A stretch of 64,000 nucleotides of DNA from Novosphingobium umbonatum (lineage in GTDB: Bacteria > Pseudomonadota > Alphaproteobacteria > Sphingomonadales > Sphingomonadaceae). The notes under the pieces were generated by a model. The model was not told the DNA's origin and did not search any database. It was given only the letters and a program-made list of their open reading frames with translations. Position numbers and translations under genes: made by a program. Where the stretch lies: NCBI RefSeq assembly GCF_004005905.1, contig NZ_SACO01000003.1, positions 124,001 through 188,000 of the forward strand. The letters run 5' to 3'. This document shows, in pieces, positions 8,821 through 16,715 of this stretch. Each line of letters starts with the position of its first letter. Positions within the stretch are counted from its first letter, which is position 1.

Positions 8821-9519
8821 TCAGAAGATCTCGTCAAAGAAGCTGAGCATGGCGGCCCAGCTCTGGCGATCGGCGCTGGCATTATAGCCGAGGAAGGCCT
8901 TGCCGCGCTCGTCGCTGCCCTTGTCGGTAAAGCCGTGGCGCACGCGGGCGTAAGAATGGAAGTGCCAATCGGCACCGGCGGCATCCAGTTCCTCCCACAG
9001 ACCCGCCACGTTTTCGCGGGTGGCCAGCGGGTCGGCATCGCCATGCAGCACCAGAATGCGGGCCTTGACCGCGCCTTCCTTGGCAGGCTGCTGGGTGCCG
9101 AACACGCCATGGAAGCTGACGGCGGCGGCAATGTCCGCCCCATCACGCGCCAGTTCCAATGCGGCCTGACCGCCCATGCAATAGCCGATCACGCCCAGCT
9201 TCAGACCCGCCGCTTCCGGCAACGCTGCAAGCGCGGCCAGCGCTGCGCGCAAGCGGGCGCGATAGGCGTCCCAATCGGCGCGCAAGGTTCCGGCCATGGG
9301 GGAGGCTGCTTCAAAGCTGGCCACAGGCGCGCCATAAAAATCGCCGATCAGCGCCAGATAGCCCTGCTCGGCCAGAGCGGCGGCGCGGGCCTCGATCGCG
9401 GGGCCGACATTGGCAATGGTGGGCCAGATCAGAATGGCGGCGCGGGGCGTGCCCTGCGGGCGGGCCAGCCAACCGGTTAGCGCGGTATCACCATCTTTAT
9501 AATCAAGACGTTCAAGCAT
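8821..9519 (-). CDS. dienelactone hydrolase family protein
   Basis: Alpha/beta hydrolase of about 232 residues in the dienelactone hydrolase family. The nucleophile elbow is GYCMGG with cysteine (C114) instead of serine, as in true DLH enzymes. An aspartate follows in LHGDADP (161/163) and H195 in RHGF completes the triad. The true substrate is not evident; many homologues act on lactones or esters unrelated to chloroaromatic breakdown. The ATG at 9519 is chosen because an AGGA lies about 9 bases upstream; other in-frame starts extend to 9543. It overlaps the end of the MFS gene by 8 bases, so the two are probably one transcript. Confidence 0.85.
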   Translation of the reverse strand: MLERLDYKDGDTALTGWLARPQGTPRAAILIWPTIANVGPAIEARAAALAEQGYLALIGDFYGAPVASFEAASPMAGTLRADWDAYRARLRAALAALAALPEAAGLKLGVIGYCMGGQAALELARDGADIAAAVSFHGVFGTQQPAKEGAVKARILVLHGDADPLATRENVAGLWEELDAAGADWHFHSYARVRHGFTDKGSDERGKAFLGYNASADRQSWAAMLSFFDEIF

Positions 9520-10804
9520 TGGCTTCATCCTGTTTGACATCAAAACTCTTGGCCTTGCGGATCGAGGGGAACAGCACCGCCCATAGCAAGGTGACCGCCA
9601 CCGCGCCTAATCCGCCGAACACCACCGCTCCGGTTGCGCCCAGCAAAGTGGCGGCAAGGCCCGATTCCATCTCGCCCAATTCATTGGATGCGCCAATCGC
9701 CAGACCCGAAATCGCCTGCACCCGTCCGCGCATGGAATTGGGCGTATGCAACTGGATCAGGCTGCCGCGCACAAACATGCTGACCATATCCGCCCCGCCC
9801 AAAACGGCGAGCAGAACCAGCGAGAGTGTGTAATTGCGCGAAATGCCAAAGCCCGCCGTGGCCAGCCCGAACAGCACCACCGACCCCAGCATCACCACGC
9901 CGACATTGCGGCGCAGGGGCTTCCATGACAGCACCAAGCCCACCACCGCTGCGCCAATGGCAGGGGCGGCGCGCATCTGGCCAAGACCGGTGGCCCCAAC
10001 ATGCAGGATATCGCGCGCATAGACCGGCAGCAGAGCGGTAGCGCCGCCTAGCAGCACCGCGAAAAGGTCCAGCGTGATGCAGCCGAGCAGGAAGGGATTG
10101 CCCCGCACAAAGCGGAAACCATCGGCCAATAGGCGAAACGGATGCGCCTCCTTATTGGCAGCATGGGCGGGCAGGGGGCGAATGCGTTGCAGGTTGAACA
10201 CAGACAAGCCGAGCAAACCCGCCGCCATTGCGTAAAAGCTGGGCGCATACCAACCGAACAGCAGACCCGCCGCCGCTGGCCCGATAATCGTGCCTGCCTG
10301 CATCGCCATGGAGTTCATCGCAATCGCACGGGGCAGCAAAGGGGCTGGCACAATCATCGGCGCGATGGCGCCAACGGCGGGGCCGATGAACACTTTGGTC
10401 GCCCCATGCGCCACACCCAGCCCCAGCAACAGCGGCAAGGACAAAGCATGCATCGAGGTCGCCAGCGCCAGCACCAGCGCGATCAAGCCATCGACCGCCA
10501 CCGCCAGACCGCCCACCTTGCGCCGGTCGAACCGATCCGCCACCACGCCCGCCACTGGCGTCAACAGGAACATCGGCACAAATTGCACAAAGCCCAGCAC
10601 GCCCAGCATCAGCGAGGCTTCCTTGATGCTCATGCCATAGGATTGGCGGGCCAGATCATACAGCTGATAGCCAATGATCACCACCATGCCGCTGGTGGCA
10701 AACCAGGATGCAAAGCGGGAAAACCAGAAGCGGCGGAAATCGGCGATCTGGAGCGGCGAGCTAGGCTCAAGCCGTGAAGCGGTGCTGTCTTGCGTGTAAG
10801 TCAC
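9512..10804 (-). CDS. MFS transporter (EntS/MFS_3-like)
   Basis: Polytopic inner-membrane protein of about 430 residues with roughly 12 hydrophobic segments. Typical major facilitator features are the loop GVVADRFDRRKVGG between helices 2 and 3 and NSMRGRVQAISGLAIGASNELGEMESG in the second half. The latter pattern is characteristic of the EntS/MFS_3 efflux branch. The substrate is unknown. No ATG lies near the expected N-terminus: GTG 10804 with AGGG six bases upstream is the likely start, and TTG 10840 is the longer alternative. It is followed with overlap by the dienelactone hydrolase. Confidence 0.85.
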   Translation of the reverse strand: MTYTQDSTASRLEPSSPLQIADFRRFWFSRFASWFATSGMVVIIGYQLYDLARQSYGMSIKEASLMLGVLGFVQFVPMFLLTPVAGVVADRFDRRKVGGLAVAVDGLIALVLALATSMHALSLPLLLGLGVAHGATKVFIGPAVGAIAPMIVPAPLLPRAIAMNSMAMQAGTIIGPAAAGLLFGWYAPSFYAMAAGLLGLSVFNLQRIRPLPAHAANKEAHPFRLLADGFRFVRGNPFLLGCITLDLFAVLLGGATALLPVYARDILHVGATGLGQMRAAPAIGAAVVGLVLSWKPLRRNVGVVMLGSVVLFGLATAGFGISRNYTLSLVLLAVLGGADMVSMFVRGSLIQLHTPNSMRGRVQAISGLAIGASNELGEMESGLAATLLGATGAVVFGGLGAVAVTLLWAVLFPSIRKAKSFDVKQDEANA

Positions 10805-10888
10805 AAGCAGCCCTGTGGCATCGGACGCGCCAAATGCCAAGCAAGGACTGCTTATATCTCGATGATTGCCCGATAGTCGGGCGCGCGA

Positions 10889-11227
10889 TCAACGTTCGCG
10901 GCGCAGGCGCGGGTTGGGCTGCATCGCGGCCATCATGGCGTTGAAATCATCCAGACGGATGATGCGTTCGAATTGAAAACCGGCGCGTTCACCCGTGTTC
11001 CAGATCAGATGCGCCTCGATCCGCCCCGCCACCGGCAGGCGCACCGTCAGGCGTTCTCCACGGCCCAGTTCCAATTCCCCCGCCGCCATGAATCCATGGG
11101 CCGAGACATTGGCAATCTGCAATTCAAATTCGCCAAGACGGCGGTGTTCGGCCAGCACCCGATAATTGACCGGATGACGCGCCGAACGCCGCAAGTCGGT
11201 TACCGACAATTGCGCGCCATGGGCCAT
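10889..11227 (-). CDS. PilZ domain protein
   Basis: A small (112-residue) single-domain protein. It shows the cyclic-di-GMP-binding signature of PilZ: an arginine motif in DLRRSARHPV followed after about 25 residues by NVSAHGFM, matching the (D/N)xSxxG element. The remainder is beta-strand rich. It probably senses c-di-GMP, affecting motility or envelope functions, but no partner is adjacent. ATG 11227 is preferred because GAGGAG lies 8 bases upstream; TTG 11233 is the longer option. Confidence 0.82.
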   Translation of the reverse strand: MAHGAQLSVTDLRRSARHPVNYRVLAEHRRLGEFELQIANVSAHGFMAAGELELGRGERLTVRLPVAGRIEAHLIWNTGERAGFQFERIIRLDDFNAMMAAMQPNPRLRRER

Positions 11228-11327
11228 GTGCAAAACTCCTCGCCATCCAACTGAACACCGAGGAGTTTACGCAGGAATGCACAATAAACGGTAAAGACGG
11301 CAATCCTCTGCCGCCCTGACGGCAAAT

Positions 11328-12557
11328 TTATGCCGGCTTCAGCACGCCATGCTTTTTCTTGCCCGAGGAAATACGGATTTCCCCCGAAGTCAATGTGATA
11401 GCATGGGCTTCATCCGTTACCGATTCCCCGTTCAATTTGGCGCCCCCGCCAGCAATCAATCTTTTTGCCTCGCCACGGCTTGCCGCGAATCCGATTCCCA
11501 CCAGCGCGTCGATGATCGTCGCGCCCTCTGCGGGCACGTCCCACACCGGCAGATCAGCCCCGACTCCGCCACCGGCGAAGGTGGCCTTGGCGGTGGCTTC
11601 GGCGGCTTCGGCCGCTTCGGGACCGCGCACCAGCTTGGTCACCTCATTGGCCAACACCACCTTGGCGGCATTGATCTCGCTGCCCTGCAAGGCTTCAAGC
11701 CGCGCAATTTCATCTAACGGCAGGTCGGTGAAGATTTTAAGGAAGCGGCCAACATCGCGGTCGTCGGTGTTGCGCCAGAATTGCCAGAAATCATAATGGG
11801 GCAGCAGCTCTTCATTGAGCCAGACCGCGCCATTGACGCTCTTGCCCATCTTGGCCCCGTCCGCCGTGGTCAACAGTGGGGTGGTCAGGCCGAACAGTTC
11901 GATTCCATTCATACGGCGCGTCAGTTCGATGCCGTTGATGATATTGCCCCATTGATCCGACCCGCCCAATTGCAGGCGCACGCCATGGTTCAGCGCCAAT
12001 TCGCGGAAGTCATAGGCCTGCAGGATCATGTAGTTGAATTCAAGGAAGGTCAGCGGCTGCTCGCGGTCCAGACGCAGCTTGACCGAATCAAAGGTCAGCA
12101 TGCGATTGACCGTGAAATGCGGGCCGACATTGCGCAACAGGTCGATATAGCCCAACTCGCTGAGCCAATCGTCATTATTGACCATGATCGCGCCGGTGGG
12201 GCTGTCGTCGAAACGCAGCAGGCGGTCAAACACCTTGCGGATACCGGCAATATTGCTGGTGATCACCTCCTGCGTGATCATCTTGCGGCTTTCGTCCTTG
12301 CCGCTGGGGTCGCCCACCTTGGTGGTGCCGCCACCCATCAGGGCCACGGGGCGGTGGCCTGCCTGTTGCAAGCGGCGCAGCAGCATCACCGAGGCCAGAT
12401 TGCCCACATGCAGGCTGGCCGCGGTGGCGTCATAGCCATTATAGGCCACCACAATTTCCTTTTGCGCCAGAGCGTCCAGCCCTTCGGCATCGGTCAACTG
12501 ATGGATATGGCCCCGCTCGGACAGCAGGCGCAGCAGATCGGACTTATATTCGGTCAT
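11328..12557 (-). CDS. tyrS: tyrosine--tRNA ligase
   Basis: Class I aminoacyl-tRNA synthetase that charges tRNA-Tyr. The 409-residue protein carries the HIGH-equivalent HVGN (50-53), the KMSKS-equivalent KMGKS (236-240), the tyrosine-binding region with [15 protein letters not shown], and a C-terminal S4-type RNA-binding domain ([19 protein letters not shown]). Length and motifs match the bacterial TyrRS family. It is divergent from the DOMON-like gene with about 80 bp between. Confidence 0.97.
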   Translation of the reverse strand: MTEYKSDLLRLLSERGHIHQLTDAEGLDALAQKEIVVAYNGYDATAASLHVGNLASVMLLRRLQQAGHRPVALMGGGTTKVGDPSGKDESRKMITQEVITSNIAGIRKVFDRLLRFDDSPTGAIMVNNDDWLSELGYIDLLRNVGPHFTVNRMLTFDSVKLRLDREQPLTFLEFNYMILQAYDFRELALNHGVRLQLGGSDQWGNIINGIELTRRMNGIELFGLTTPLLTTADGAKMGKSVNGAVWLNEELLPHYDFWQFWRNTDDRDVGRFLKIFTDLPLDEIARLEALQGSEINAAKVVLANEVTKLVRGPEAAEAAEATAKATFAGGGVGADLPVWDVPAEGATIIDALVGIGFAASRGEAKRLIAGGGAKLNGESVTDEAHAITLTSGEIRISSGKKKHGVLKPA

Positions 12558-12636
12558 GGTTGCCTCTTTTGAAAATCCGCCTGTAAAGGGGATCTTCTGA
12601 TGTGATCGAGCCGCCGCCTAGCACGGAGAATGCGCT

Positions 12637-13167
12637 TTGGGAACTTTCTCGCTGAATTGTCATCCTGCCACTCCTGCCAAATCTGTTCGGGGCCTGTCGG
12701 TGGGCTGGGCGCAAGAGGATAGCGCCTTGCGGCTGACCTATCGCGTGCAGGGGGCGCAGCATCTGGTTTTGCCCAAGACGCAGCCTGCGGCGCGGACGGA
12801 TGGGCTATGGAAAACAACCTGTTTTGAAATGTTTCTCGGCCTGTCGGGCACGGCCTATAGCGAGTTCAATTTCTCCCCCTCCAGCCAATGGGCGGCCTAT
12901 GGCTTCCACGATTACCGCGACTCTGCGGGCGATTGGCCGATGGCGCAGGCCCCGCAAGTAAGCGTGGAGCGGCAAGGTGAGGACGTTCTGGCCCATGTGC
13001 GCCTGCCATCGGTCGTGCTGGAAGGGGCGCGGGTGGCAGGGTTGACGGCAGTGATCGAGGAGGAGGGCGGCGTGCTGTCCTATTGGGCCTTGGCGCATGG
13101 TGTTAAGCCTGATTTTCATCTGCGCTCTTGCTTCACCCTGTCGATTGCGTCAGCAGAGGCCCCATGA
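12637..13167 (+). CDS. DOMON-like domain protein
   Basis: A 176-residue protein with no signal peptide, consistent with the family often annotated DOMON-like (CBM9-like beta sandwich): CHPATPAKSVRGLSVGW at the start, then WKTTCFEMFLG and YSEFNFSPSSQWAAYGF, the conserved core. The fold is related to carbohydrate- or heme-binding sandwiches; the ligand is unknown. The start is the unusual TTG 12637, supported by GGAG at 12625-12628 eight bases upstream. An ATG at 12630 is in another frame. Its TGA overlaps the ATG of the downstream muramidase gene, suggesting a functional pair. Confidence 0.78.
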   Translation: MGTFSLNCHPATPAKSVRGLSVGWAQEDSALRLTYRVQGAQHLVLPKTQPAARTDGLWKTTCFEMFLGLSGTAYSEFNFSPSSQWAAYGFHDYRDSAGDWPMAQAPQVSVERQGEDVLAHVRLPSVVLEGARVAGLTAVIEEEGGVLSYWALAHGVKPDFHLRSCFTLSIASAEAP

Positions 13168-14369
13168 CGATGTTGAACGGACTTGACCGCCTGCTGGCCG
13201 ATCCCGCCCTGCGCAAGCCTTTGGAAGGCAAGCGCGTCTCTCTGGTTGCCCATCCCGCCTCGGTGACGGCGGGACTGGTACATGGGCTGGATGCTTTGGC
13301 CGCCTGTGACGGCATTCGCCTGACCAGCGCCTTTGGGCCCCAGCACGGGCTGAAGGGTGACAAGCAGGACAATATGGTCGAGACCGAGGACGAGTTGGAT
13401 GCCCGTCTCGGCATTCCGGTGTTCAGCCTTTATGGGCAAGTGCGTCGCCCGACAGCGGCGATGATGGACACGGCGGATGTATTCCTGTTTGATCTTCAGG
13501 ACCTTGGCTGCCGTATCTATACCTTTGTCACAACTCTGCTTTACCTGCTGGAAGCCGCCCATGGCACCGGCAAAGCGGTGTGGGTGCTCGATCGCCCCAA
13601 CCCCGCCGGTCGCCCGATCGAAGGATTGACCTTGCGCAAGGGCGAAGAAAGTTTTGTCGGTGCTGGCCCCATGCCGATGCGCCATGGTCTGACGCTGGGG
13701 GAAATGGGCCAGTGGTTCATCCATCACTTCAAGCTGGACGTGGATTACCGCGTGATCACCATGGAAGGCTGGCAACCGGAAGGCGCCGGTTTTGGCTGGC
13801 CGGAAAGCCGCATCTGGGTCAACCCCAGCCCGAACGCTGCCAATGTGAATATGGCGCGCGCCTATGCGGGCACAGTGATGCTGGAAGGGGCCACCCTGTC
13901 CGAAGGGCGCGGCACGACCCGCCCGCTCGAAGTGCTATTTGGCGCGCCCGATGTGGATGCCAAGGCGGTGCTGGAGCAGATGCAACGCTTTGCCCCGCAA
14001 TGGATGGAGGGCTGCGCCCTGCGCGAATGCTGGTTCACGCCGACCTTCCACAAACATGCCGGCGCCTTGTGCAGTGCCTTGATGATCCATGCCGAGGGCA
14101 GTTTCTACAACCACGAGGCTTTCCGCCCGTGGCGTTTGCAATCCCTTGCTTTCAAGGCGTTTCGCCAGCTTTATCCCGATTATCCCCTCTGGCGCGACTT
14201 CCCCTATGAATATGAGTTCGAGCGCCTGGCGATTGACGTGATCAATGGCGGGCCGGACCTGCGCCTATGGGTGGACGATGCCGCCAGCGAGGCGGGCGAT
14301 CTGGACGCGTTGGCCATGCCCGACGAAGCGGCTTGGGCCGAGGAAAGGCGCGAATTCCTGCTTTATTAA
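13164..14369 (+). CDS. exo-beta-N-acetylmuramidase NamZ family (DUF1343)
   Basis: A 401-residue member of the DUF1343 family, whose characterised member NamZ cleaves terminal N-acetylmuramic acid from peptidoglycan fragments. Conserved features include SAFGPQHGLKGDKQDNM, the VFSLYG strand, DVFLFDLQDLGCRIYTF and VLDRPNPAGRP, plus LSEGRGTTRPLE in the second half. The start ATG 13164 overlaps the stop of the DOMON-like gene (ATGA). No export signal is visible from this start, so it may act on muropeptides taken back into the cell. That is an inference; many relatives are secreted. Confidence 0.88.
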   Translation: MTMLNGLDRLLADPALRKPLEGKRVSLVAHPASVTAGLVHGLDALAACDGIRLTSAFGPQHGLKGDKQDNMVETEDELDARLGIPVFSLYGQVRRPTAAMMDTADVFLFDLQDLGCRIYTFVTTLLYLLEAAHGTGKAVWVLDRPNPAGRPIEGLTLRKGEESFVGAGPMPMRHGLTLGEMGQWFIHHFKLDVDYRVITMEGWQPEGAGFGWPESRIWVNPSPNAANVNMARAYAGTVMLEGATLSEGRGTTRPLEVLFGAPDVDAKAVLEQMQRFAPQWMEGCALRECWFTPTFHKHAGALCSALMIHAEGSFYNHEAFRPWRLQSLAFKAFRQLYPDYPLWRDFPYEYEFERLAIDVINGGPDLRLWVDDAASEAGDLDALAMPDEAAWAEERREFLLY

Positions 14370-14448
14370 GCGGGTATAAACGCCACCACTTGTATGCCTT
14401 GCTGACAATATCTATGGTCCCATCCAAAGCAAAATGGATGGGACAGGT

Positions 14449-15189
14449 ATGCTCAAACTCTATTCTTTCGGCCCCGCTGCCAATTCGATGAAGCCGCTGC
14501 TCACGCTCTATGAAAAGGGCACGGCGTTTGAAGGGCACCGGTTGAACCCCGCCACGTTCGAGCACCATTCGGACTGGTTCAAGGCGATCAACCCGCGTGG
14601 GCAAGTGCCCGCCTTGGTCGATGGCGACAAGGTCATCACCGAAAGCACGGTGATCTGCGAATATCTGGAAGACGAACACCCCAGCGCTGTGGCTTTACGC
14701 CCTGCCGATTCCTATGGCCGCGCGCAAATGCGCATCTGGACCAAATGGGTGGATGAATATTTCTGCTGGTGCGTGTCGACCATTGGCTGGCACCGCTATG
14801 TCGGCAATATGGTCAAGGCTTTGTCCGACGAGGAGTTTGAAGCCAAGGTGGCCGCCATTCCCGTGGTGGAGCAAAAGGTCAAATGGCGCCGCGCGCGTGA
14901 AGGTTTTCCGCAGGACATGCTGGACGAGGAAATGCGCAAGATTGCTTTCTCGGTGAAGCGACTTAACGATCATCTGGCCGACAATGAGTGGTTGGCGGGT
15001 GGCATGTTCTCTTTGGCCGACATCTGCAATTTCGCCATCGCCAATGGCATGCATTACGGTTTTGCCGAGCTGGTAAATGAAGCGGATACGCCGCATCTTC
15101 TGCGCTGGACCGCCCAGATTAACGAGCGGCCAGCGGTGAAGAAGATGTTTGCCGAAGTGCCGATGGAAAAGCTGCGCCCTCAGGATTGA
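14449..15189 (+). CDS. glutathione S-transferase family protein
   Basis: A 246-residue two-domain protein. The N-terminal thioredoxin-like domain (about 1-80) has the family pattern FNPRGQVPALVDGDKVITESTVICEYLED: the cis-proline VPALV and the glutathione-binding ES pair. The C-terminal helical domain (about 90-240) contains WLAGGMFSLADICNFAIA with the conserved N-capping aspartate. Probably conjugates glutathione to electrophiles or cleaves ether/halide bonds; the substrate is not predictable. ATG 14449 opens directly on the first beta strand (LKLYSFGP). A glutathione-related GFA gene follows on the opposite strand. Confidence 0.9.
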   Translation: MLKLYSFGPAANSMKPLLTLYEKGTAFEGHRLNPATFEHHSDWFKAINPRGQVPALVDGDKVITESTVICEYLEDEHPSAVALRPADSYGRAQMRIWTKWVDEYFCWCVSTIGWHRYVGNMVKALSDEEFEAKVAAIPVVEQKVKWRRAREGFPQDMLDEEMRKIAFSVKRLNDHLADNEWLAGGMFSLADICNFAIANGMHYGFAELVNEADTPHLLRWTAQINERPAVKKMFAEVPMEKLRPQD

Positions 15190-15215
15190 GACCGTGAAAG
15201 CGCCGCTTGGCCTTT

Positions 15216-15626
15216 TCAGGCGGGCGGCGCTTTGGGATGGCGCGGCAGGCTGGGGTCAAACACGGCCCAGCTTGGCGCGCTATCGGCCCAGATGATGCCG
15301 CTTGGCTTGGCAATTTCGGGATTGTCCAACACGCCTGCGCGAATGCGATAGGGGGCAGGGGGCGTTACCAGCGGGCGGCTGAACACATGGCTGCCGCATG
15401 CGCTACAGAAAGCGCGTTCGACCGTGTTGCCGCTGTCGGCGGTCTTGTGGTGCAGGGTCAGATCGCCGGTAACCTCCACTGCCTCTGCAGGGAACAGGGC
15501 GTTGACCGTGGCCGAACCGCTGGCCAAACGCTGGCAATCGCGGCACCAGCACATGCGCGCGGCCAGAGGATCACCCGAGAGCGTCAGTTTCACCGCGCCG
15601 CAAAGGCATTGTCCGGTATGGGGCAT
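15216..15626 (-). CDS. GFA family zinc protein
   Basis: A 136-residue protein of the GFA (glutathione-dependent formaldehyde-activating) fold. It has the full set of zinc-binding cysteines: CLCGA (C7, C9), CWCRDC (C26, C28, C31) and CSACG (C74, C77), with HVFSRP after the last pair. Most GFA-fold proteins have no proven activity and the original formaldehyde-activating claim has been questioned. It starts 4 bp downstream of the acyltransferase stop on the same strand, so it may be co-transcribed with it. Confidence 0.88.
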   Translation of the reverse strand: MPHTGQCLCGAVKLTLSGDPLAARMCWCRDCQRLASGSATVNALFPAEAVEVTGDLTLHHKTADSGNTVERAFCSACGSHVFSRPLVTPPAPYRIRAGVLDNPEIAKPSGIIWADSAPSWAVFDPSLPRHPKAPPA

Positions 15627-15629
15627 TAT

Positions 15630-16715
15630 CTATCCTTCCGTTTTCAGCCAGCGACGGCTTGCCCATGCGCGCAAAGGTTCGTCCCAGATCCGCATCGCCA
15701 CGATGCCCAGACAGGTCAGGCCAATGAACAGCCATGGGGCCAGTTCCATCAGCGCCTCAGGCTTCACATCCTTTGTGAAGCTGATGTCCCAATACCAATA
15801 GATGAAAGGATAATGCACGATATATAGCGGATAAGACAAGCGCCCCAAACCCTTGGCAATCTTGCGCGTGGTGGGCCCCATGCGTGAATGCGCGCCCATC
15901 AGGATGATCAGCGGGAACAGCAGCGCGACATAGGCAAATTCCAGAATGCCATTACCGACGCCCACCTTGCCACCGGGCATACCCGCCAGAAACGCCACCG
16001 TCATCACCACCGAAAGGCCGACGAAGCTCATCCGCAGAGGCGTCAATTTGCCCAAGCTACGGCGCAGCAAGATGCCATAGAGGAAGGGGAAGGCGAGACG
16101 CGCTTCGGCCATCCACCAATTGCTCCACCCCCAACCGATGGACAGCGAGCCATAGACCCAGCCCCCCGCCAACAACACTGCCCCGGTAGGCAGCAGCAGC
16201 CAGGCCAGAGTCCTTCGGCTTAAACGATGCAAAACAAGGCCATAGGCGATGGAGCCGATATATTCCTGAAACAGCGTCCATGTCGGTCCGTCCAGCGAAT
16301 GCGTATCATCTCCGCGATCGGCTACCGTGGCATAGGGCAGGCCGACATAGGCCGACACCACCGCCAGCCAAAAGGCACCATTGGCCACATGCGGCGTCAG
16401 CGCAAAGGGATCAAACACCCATGCCAGCGCCCCAACCGTCACCGCCAGCAACAGCATGGGGTGCAAACGGATCACGCGCCTCAGCATGAATTGGCCAAAA
16501 CTCATGCCCTCGGCCATGCGCTTGTCATAGGCATGGGCGATCACAAAACCGGACAGGCCAAAGAAGAAATCAACCGCCAGCGCGCCATGGGGCAGCCAAT
16601 TGTTCTGAGGCTGACCGTGGCTGAGGATTTCGCTGATGTGGAACACCAGAACTAACAGCGCAGCAACACCGCGCAGCCCGTCCAAAACCTCGAAATGGCG
16701 TGAAGTCTGGCTCAT
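15630..16715 (-). CDS. acyltransferase 3 family membrane protein (OafA/YrhL-like)
   Basis: A 361-residue polytopic inner-membrane protein opening FEVLDGLRGVAALLVLVFHISE, the hallmark of acyltransferase-3 proteins (RGxAALxVxxxH with the catalytic histidine). It continues with FFGLSGFVIAHAY and about ten hydrophobic helices, without an SGNH domain. Such proteins move acetyl or other acyl groups onto envelope sugars; the acceptor is unknown. Its ATG overlaps the stop of parE (ATGA). A second gene of this family lies at 22249-23334. Confidence 0.9.
   Translation of the reverse strand: MSQTSRHFEVLDGLRGVAALLVLVFHISEILSHGQPQNNWLPHGALAVDFFFGLSGFVIAHAYDKRMAEGMSFGQFMLRRVIRLHPMLLLAVTVGALAWVFDPFALTPHVANGAFWLAVVSAYVGLPYATVADRGDDTHSLDGPTWTLFQEYIGSIAYGLVLHRLSRRTLAWLLLPTGAVLLAGGWVYGSLSIGWGWSNWWMAEARLAFPFLYGILLRRSLGKLTPLRMSFVGLSVVMTVAFLAGMPGGKVGVGNGILEFAYVALLFPLIILMGAHSRMGPTTRKIAKGLGRLSYPLYIVHYPFIYWYWDISFTKDVKPEALMELAPWLFIGLTCLGIVAMRIWDEPLRAWASRRWLKTEG

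Noticed and set aside
12630..12660. Suspected frameshift at the start of the DOMON-like gene
   Set aside because: The ATG at 12630 is in another frame, but TTG 12637 has a good GGAG at 12625-12628 and gives an intact, family-like N-terminus.
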